Assembly: GCA_014377155.1 (NCBI GenBank)
Contig: JACMQD010000397.1
Span: 1 to 11,119, forward strand
Source: Herminiimonas sp.
GTDB lineage: Bacteria > Pseudomonadota > Gammaproteobacteria > Burkholderiales > Burkholderiaceae
Reading direction: 5' to 3'
DNA: 11,119 nucleotides
Below the pieces are notes generated by a model, which was not told the DNA's origin, did no database searches, and saw nothing but the letters and a program-made list of their open reading frames with translations. How positions within the stretch are numbered: position 1 is the first letter of the stretch; every line of letters begins with the position of its first letter. The translations under genes were made by a program, and so were the position numbers. This document shows, one piece after another, positions 7,109-11,119 of the stretch.

Positions 7109-7534
7109 TTACCAGATAGTCGACGGCGTTTTGGCGCCGGTACTGTCGAGCTGCAGATCGCCGTCAGACACCTGGGTGCCAATGGCTGTGGCCCTGATGC
7201 TGAACGCAGGCGGTTTGGTCTGCGCAGAATCGGCGATGGTTCCGGCGCTGATGGTGACGGTATAGTATGCCAACAGCGTAGCGGGGATCGGGTCGTTGAG
7301 CGTGGCGGAATCGGTCGCAAAACTGCGATTGTCGACGTAGTACTGCTGCTGCCGCTGCGCCAGATCCATCAGGTAACTTTGCGCATCGGCGCGATGGCCT
7401 TTTTGGATCGACTTCTGATACGAGGGCAAGGCAATGGCTGCAAGAATGCCCACGATCGCCACGACGATCATGATCTCGATCAGCGTGAATCCGCGACCCA
7501 GGCGATGCGCTTGAATCAGTTTAGAAGTAGACAT
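7109..7534 (-). CDS. pilE: PilE, minor pilin, first gene of the operon
   Basis: This is a 141-residue type IVa pilin-like protein. The leader ends R-L-G-R-G15, followed by F-T-L-I-E20-I-M-I-V-V-A-I-V-G-I-L-A-A-I-A-L-P-S-Y-Q, the canonical pilin helix with Glu5. The next stretch, GHRADAQSYLMDLAQRQQQYY, and a C-terminus with GDLQLDSTGAKTPSTIW are usual for PilE minor pilins rather than the major pilin PilA. There is no cysteine anywhere, so the usual C-terminal disulfide loop of type IVa pilins is absent. The ATG at 7534 is preceded by GAGAGG four bases upstream (7539-7544); a GTG at 7549 would add five residues and is less likely. In Pseudomonas and Xanthomonas pilE comes after pilY1, whereas here it leads the operon. 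A role as connector between the minor-pilin tip and the major pilin is known for the family and inferred here. Confidence 0.88.
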   Translation of the reverse strand: MSTSKLIQAHRLGRGFTLIEIMIVVAIVGILAAIALPSYQKSIQKGHRADAQSYLMDLAQRQQQYYVDNRSFATDSATLNDPIPATLLAYYTVTISAGTIADSAQTKPPAFSIRATAIGTQVSDGDLQLDSTGAKTPSTIW

Positions 7535-7538
7535 ATTG

Positions 7539-7544
7539 CCTCTC
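7539..7544 (-). promoter_or_regulatory. Ribosome binding site of pilE
   Basis: GAGAGG on the minus strand stands four bases before the ATG at 7534. It supports that ATG over the upstream GTG at 7549, which has no comparable sequence. Confidence 0.5.
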
Positions 7545-7567
7545 AGCACTTAATTATCGTTTCGCTG

Positions 7568-7594
7568 ATTGTACCTAATATTTATCTAGAGCAA
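7568..7594 (-). promoter_or_regulatory. Candidate promoter of the pilE-fimU-pilVWXY1 operon
   Basis: The 263-base gap upstream of pilE has a strongly AT-rich part: the line 7561-7620 counts 19 G+C in 60, about 32%. Within it, on the minus strand, TACAAT (7568-7573) matches a sigma-70 -10 box at five of six positions. The best -35-like hexamer, TTGCTC (7589-7594), lies only 15 bases upstream, so the pair is not ideal. I looked for a sigma-54 GG-N10-GC element and did not see one. The rest of the gap (7600-7760) shows no gene and no strong motif apart from the hairpin after the PilZ gene. Confidence 0.3.
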
Positions 7595-7763
7595 CATAAT
7601 TTAAAGATCTTCGTTGGGTTTCTGCAAGAAAGCGCGGAAAGTCGGACAAAAAATCGCGCGCCGGGCGATAAAAGCCAGAATCATTAATAAGCGGCAACAG
7701 TACCATCACGGGATGATGCGGTGCGCGAAAGGAAGATTTTTATGTGGCAACGCGCAACACCGG

Positions 7764-7792
7764 AGCAGCGCCGGCGGTGCGCCGTCGCTGCT
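7764..7792 (-). terminator. GC-rich hairpin directly after the PilZ-domain gene
   Basis: On the minus strand AGCAGCG-A-CGGCG-CAC-CGCCG-G-CGCTGCT forms a 7+5 base-pair stem with one A/G mismatch and a three-base loop. It begins five bases after the TAG stop of the PilZ-domain gene. No T-run follows, so it may be a weak or Rho-assisted terminator, or a structure that protects the 3' end of the mRNA. If it does stop transcription, it separates the c-di-GMP genes from the pilin operon downstream. Confidence 0.45.
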
Positions 7793-7797
7793 GACGA

Positions 7798-8505
7798 CTA
7801 CGCAATGTTCTGCCGATCCGCGAGTAACTTTTCGTAGGTCAATAGCCGGATCGCGGTCTGATCGTCGGTCACCATGTCCTTGAACTGCACGCCGCAGGAA
7901 AATACGTCGACTTCCTGGCCGCGCCCGGCCGGGCGGAAATTGACGCTACGCACGATGGCCTGGGTCCGGATGACCCGCTCGACGCCATCGAGGTTGACGG
8001 CGAACGAGAACGCCAGCGTCTGTCCGACCGGGATCACCTCCGGCGCTTCGATCGCTGCACCGGAAAGGCTGAGGTTGACCAGGTTGACCTCCACGGTGCG
8101 CGCCACGCCTCCCGCGTTTGCATACTCGACGCTGGCCGGCAGGCGGACCTTGACCCGCAGCGCCGAACGCAGCGCGGACCGCGTCACCATGCGCGGGTAA
8201 GCGAGATGCATGTAGTACAGCGGACTCAGGAAAGTCCGCATCACGGTCGAGGTGAACGTATAGATCATCGTGCCGGTGAAGGCACGCACCAGCACTTCTT
8301 CATCATCGTAAAAAACGAAGGGCGCGTTGCGCTCGATCGGGCATTTCACCAACAGGAATTCATCCTTGACCAAGCCGATCAGGGATGAGAAATGCTCGAC
8401 CGGTTTTTCGTCGCGCTGGTTGCGCAATTGCACGCGGGTACCGATGTTGAAATTCTGGATCGCAGCGTCCAGATCGATGTCGCCGTTGCTGTTGATGATT
8501 TCCAT
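7798..8505 (-). CDS. YcgR-like PilZ-domain c-di-GMP receptor
   Basis: This 235-residue protein is predicted to bind cyclic di-GMP in the cytoplasm. The N-terminal half (about 15-105) resembles the YcgR N-terminal domain, with FNIGTRVQLRN, LIGLVKDEFLLVKCP and VLVRAFTGTMIYTFTSTV. The C-terminal PilZ domain (about 108-225) shows both binding motifs: R113-S-A-L-R117 followed by VKVRLPASV, and N144-L-S-L-S-G149. CGVQF (204-208) is near the end. It is not the short, non-binding PilZ of the pilus machinery (about 118 residues). YcgR relatives usually brake flagellar motors, but its place beside pilus genes makes an effect on pili equally possible. I chose the ATG at 8505, with a weak ACAGG four bases upstream (8510-8514), over a GTG at 8580 that lacks a Shine-Dalgarno. 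The 130-base gap to the next gene holds a small AT-rich palindrome (8602-8619) and no clear promoter, so co-transcription with the upstream gene is plausible. Confidence 0.85.
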   Translation of the reverse strand: MEIINSNGDIDLDAAIQNFNIGTRVQLRNQRDEKPVEHFSSLIGLVKDEFLLVKCPIERNAPFVFYDDEEVLVRAFTGTMIYTFTSTVMRTFLSPLYYMHLAYPRMVTRSALRSALRVKVRLPASVEYANAGGVARTVEVNLVNLSLSGAAIEAPEVIPVGQTLAFSFAVNLDGVERVIRTQAIVRSVNFRPAGRGQEVDVFSCGVQFKDMVTDDQTAIRLLTYEKLLADRQNIA

Positions 8506-8635
8506 GTCGCCTGTCTCATTCGCCGCCAAGATCCGGAACGGCGCGGGGAGACCCGTCAAGCCGAATTGCCCGATTATCACCCACTGGGATGATACTTATA
8601 AGAAATAATTCCAAATTTCTGCGTGCTGACATGCA

Positions 8636-11119
8636 TCACGTGATCGAGACCATGGCCGACCGGATGCCGCCATGCTGCCGGTCCATTTCGAGAAGGTGTT
8701 CGAACTGTACCGGGGGCACCGGCCTCGAAAAATGAAAGCCCTGACCGAAGTCACAGCCGACTGCAATCAGGAAGTCGTTCTGTTCGATCGTCTCGATCCC
8801 TTCGGCAATGACCAGCAGGCCGAGCTCATGCGCCATGGCGGTTACCGACCGCACGATCGCCCGATCATCCTCGTTATGCTGCATGTCCCGGATAAAGGTC
8901 TGGTCGATCTTCAGGTAGTCGATGTCGAATTTTTTAAGATACGCCAGCGACGAATACCCGGTGCCAAAATCGTCGATTGCGACCTGCATCCCGGCATCGT
9001 GGTACTGCTGCAATTGGTAGCTCACCCGGTTCGAGGCGTTGAGCAGCACCGCCTCGGTGATTTCAACCGAGATGCAGCTGCCCGGCAGGTCCATCTCGGC
9101 CAGGTAAGAAGGCCACATGCTGCCCTGGGGGCGCGCCATGAACTGGACCGGTGAACGATTGACGCCGATCTGGAACGATTCACCGTTGCGCTGGGCCCAC
9201 CTGCGGGAACACGCAGCCGCCTGGAGGAACACCCAGTCGCCGATCTCGGAAATCAGGCCCGATTCTTCGGCGAAGGGAATGAACTCCGACGGCATCAGAA
9301 AACCGAGGCGGGGATGGTGCCAGCGCAGCAACGCCTCGGCCTTGACGATGCGGCCGGTGCGCAGGTCGACCACCGGCTGGTAGTAGACCTCCAGCTGGTT
9401 GCCGGCCAGGGCCAGGCGCAGATCGGCAATCAGACGCAGCCGGTCCTGCGCTTCATTCTGCATGGCGGGCGTGAAAAAGCTGAAGCGGTTGCGCCCGTTG
9501 TTCTTGGCAACATACATCGCCTGGTCTGCATTGCGGATCAGCGATTCGGGTTCCGACCCATCAGCCGGAAATATCGTGATGCCGATGCTTCCCGACAGAT
9601 GGATCACTTCCTCGCCGAGGACGAACGGCTCGACCAGTGCCGCGTTGATATCACTTGCGATGGTCTCCGCGTCATGGGACTCTGCAAGCTGCGTGATGAT
9701 GGCCGTGAATTCATCGCCACCCAGCCGGGCCACCGTATCGGAGCCGCGCACGCAGGCCTGAATGCGGCGCGCAGCCTGCACCAGCAGGTCGTCACCGACG
9801 TCGTGACCGAGCAGGTCGTTTGCCTCCTTGAAGTTGTCCAGATCGATGAACAGGAGTCCGAGCGATGCTCCGGTACGCCGCGCTTGAATCACTTCATGCG
9901 CGAGCCGGTCGCGAAACAGGCGCCGGTTCGGCAAGCCCGTCAGGGCGTCGAAATTCGCGTGCAGCCAGATGACTTCCTGGGACTGGCGCTCGTCGGAAAT
10001 GTCCGTCACGGTACCGGTCATGCGCAGGGCCTTGCCGGTATCGTCGCGCGCCACCACGATGGCGCGCGCCACGATCCATTTCCACATCCCGAGCTTGCAC
10101 CGCATCCGGTATTCGGCCGTGTACGACGGCCTGATCCCCTCGAGGCAATCATGCAGTATGGCGATCGTGTGGGGCCGGTCGTCCGGATGAACGCGATGCA
10201 GCCAGGAATCGAAGCTTTCGGATTCGAGTTTTTCGTCCAGACCGAAGATATCCCGCATGCGGCTCGAGTACGTGATCTCGTCGGTGACGATATTCCAGTC
10301 CCACACACCATCGCCGGAACCGTCGATGGCAAGATTGAGCCGATCGTTTGCAACCAGCAATTGCTCCTGGCCTTCGACCGCGTCCGTGATGTCGATCGAA
10401 ATCCCCACATGGCCGGCATAGTCGCCGTCGCCGCGGAACCACGGCGCGGTGTAGGACTCGAGCCAGCGGACGCTGCCGTTGCTTGTCCGGACGCGCGCGC
10501 GCGCCTGAAATGTACTTCGGTCGCACTGGGCGCCCAGTAGTCCTCCAAGGTAGGCTTGCGCATCGTCCGGATGCACCACCGACTCCCAGTCGAAGCTCTC
10601 CTGCGTGATGGCGCTGCCGAACATGACATGGCATTTCGGATTGAGATAGGCGAACCTGCCATCGGGATCGACTTGCCAGATCAGGACCGGCGAGGCTTCG
10701 GCGAGCGCCCGGAAGCGGGCTTCGTTTTCAGCAAGCGCCTGTTTCGCCAGCGTACGCTCGGTCAGGTCCACCGTGACCACCAACAGTGAAAACGGGCCAC
10801 CCGGCAGTACCGGATCGAGGCGCGAGATGCTGCTGTTGGCCCAGACGATGGCGCCGTCCGGGCGCACATAGCGCTTGTCGAGCGATACCGGGATGCCGTC
10901 CTCGATCAGCCGCCCGACCGCAGCGAGACTCGTGCCGATGTCATCGCGATGGGTCACATCCGGCACGCCGCATTCCATCAGCACCTCGCGCGGTCGCCCG
11001 AGCATGCGGCACAACGCATTGTTGACCCTGACGAATCCACAGGTGAGCGAGACTTCAGACAGGCCGACTTGCGCCTGCTCGAACAGCGCCTCGAACTTTG
11101 CTGCATCGCGACGCAAGAC
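8636..11119 (-). CDS. PAS-PAS-PAS-GGDEF-EAL c-di-GMP synthase/phosphodiesterase (N-terminus outside window)
   Basis: Visible are 827 residues of a signalling protein. Numbered from the TTG codon at 11116, there are three PAS/PAC sensory domains (about 5-122, 131-247 and 256-376), then GGDEF (about 385-545) and EAL (about 560-805). The synthase active site is intact (GGDEF at 466-470 after NFDALTGLPNRR). The inhibitory site R457-G-S-D460 precedes it by the usual five residues. The EAL domain keeps E594-A-L, N653, E685 in VEITE, D715-D716-F-G-T-G, K736 in YLKID, and E772 in AEGIE. Both activities are therefore possible; which dominates cannot be told from sequence. No transmembrane segment is seen in this part, but one could lie upstream. 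The frame is open to the window edge, and the first visible residues already belong to a PAS domain, so the true start is outside. The upstream position beside a PilZ receptor suggests a local c-di-GMP circuit. Confidence 0.93.
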   Translation of the reverse strand, partial: VLRRDAAKFEALFEQAQVGLSEVSLTCGFVRVNNALCRMLGRPREVLMECGVPDVTHRDDIGTSLAAVGRLIEDGIPVSLDKRYVRPDGAIVWANSSISRLDPVLPGGPFSLLVVTVDLTERTLAKQALAENEARFRALAEASPVLIWQVDPDGRFAYLNPKCHVMFGSAITQESFDWESVVHPDDAQAYLGGLLGAQCDRSTFQARARVRTSNGSVRWLESYTAPWFRGDGDYAGHVGISIDITDAVEGQEQLLVANDRLNLAIDGSGDGVWDWNIVTDEITYSSRMRDIFGLDEKLESESFDSWLHRVHPDDRPHTIAILHDCLEGIRPSYTAEYRMRCKLGMWKWIVARAIVVARDDTGKALRMTGTVTDISDERQSQEVIWLHANFDALTGLPNRRLFRDRLAHEVIQARRTGASLGLLFIDLDNFKEANDLLGHDVGDDLLVQAARRIQACVRGSDTVARLGGDEFTAIITQLAESHDAETIASDINAALVEPFVLGEEVIHLSGSIGITIFPADGSEPESLIRNADQAMYVAKNNGRNRFSFFTPAMQNEAQDRLRLIADLRLALAGNQLEVYYQPVVDLRTGRIVKAEALLRWHHPRLGFLMPSEFIPFAEESGLISEIGDWVFLQAAACSRRWAQRNGESFQIGVNRSPVQFMARPQGSMWPSYLAEMDLPGSCISVEITEAVLLNASNRVSYQLQQYHDAGMQVAIDDFGTGYSSLAYLKKFDIDYLKIDQTFIRDMQHNEDDRAIVRSVTAMAHELGLLVIAEGIETIEQNDFLIAVGCDFGQGFHFSRPVPPVQFEHLLEMDRQHGGIRSAMVSIT

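Noticed and set aside
7105..7320. N-terminal extension of the fimU frame
   Set aside because: It overlaps pilE in another frame and is Pro/Arg/Ser-rich. A normal eight-residue prepilin leader starts at 7104.
7614..7883. Possible small basic protein (89 residues) on the + strand in the pilE-PilZ gap
   Set aside because: It would start at TTG without a Shine-Dalgarno, runs into the 3' end of the PilZ gene antisense, and shows no known fold or motif. Its Lys/Arg richness alone is not support.
8602..8619. AT-rich palindrome upstream of the PilZ gene as terminator or operator
   Set aside because: Only five outer base pairs form (GAAAT/ATTTC), the centre does not pair, and there is no T-run. It is too weak to call.
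9314..10540. 408-residue open frame on the + strand
   Set aside because: It is antisense to the GGDEF and PAS regions of a clearly coding gene. The long frame is expected from high GC and third-position bias.
11114..11116. TTG as the start codon of the GGDEF-EAL gene
   Set aside because: The frame stays open to the window edge, and the first residues already belong to a PAS domain, so the gene most likely begins outside the window.

Overview
The window looks like chromosomal DNA from a Gram-negative bacterium with type IVa pili, most likely a betaproteobacterium (Burkholderiales, perhaps Oxalobacteraceae-like). That placement is inferred from the style of the pilin, PilY1 and GGDEF-EAL proteins and from a moderately high GC content. 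No rRNA or other marker gene confirms it. I see no mobile element, CRISPR array, tRNA or rRNA.

Layout: the left edge (2-364, + strand) holds the C-terminal third of a PilT/PilU-type retraction ATPase. A 209-base gap follows, with an AT-rich inverted repeat that probably terminates transcription from both sides. From 574 to 7534, all on the minus strand, lies a complete minor-pilin operon. In transcription order it is pilE, fimU, pilV, pilW, pilX, pilY1. The genes are packed tightly, with two ATGA stop/start overlaps and other gaps of 2 to 12 bases. Upstream of pilE is a 263-base gap whose pilE-proximal part is very AT-rich and is the likely promoter region. Next, also on the minus strand, come a YcgR-like PilZ-domain protein (7798-8505) and a large PAS-PAS-PAS-GGDEF-EAL protein (8636 to the right edge, N-terminus missing).

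How the genes fit together: the four minor pilins plus PilE form the complex that primes pilus assembly and carries PilY1 at the pilus tip. The ATPase at the left edge powers retraction. The two genes on the right make, degrade and sense cyclic di-GMP, the second messenger that commonly switches cells between pilus-driven surface movement and attachment. The window is therefore a surface-attachment module: pilus tip machinery with a c-di-GMP input.

Most of this is recognisable biology. The least ordinary part is PilY1. A cysteine-rich segment of about 230 residues, built from three divergent units, interrupts its von Willebrand A domain. The metal-site motif of that domain is degenerate, and an uninterrupted T7 tract in the coding strand lies just before the insertion. 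I did not find convincing evidence of a wholly new system.
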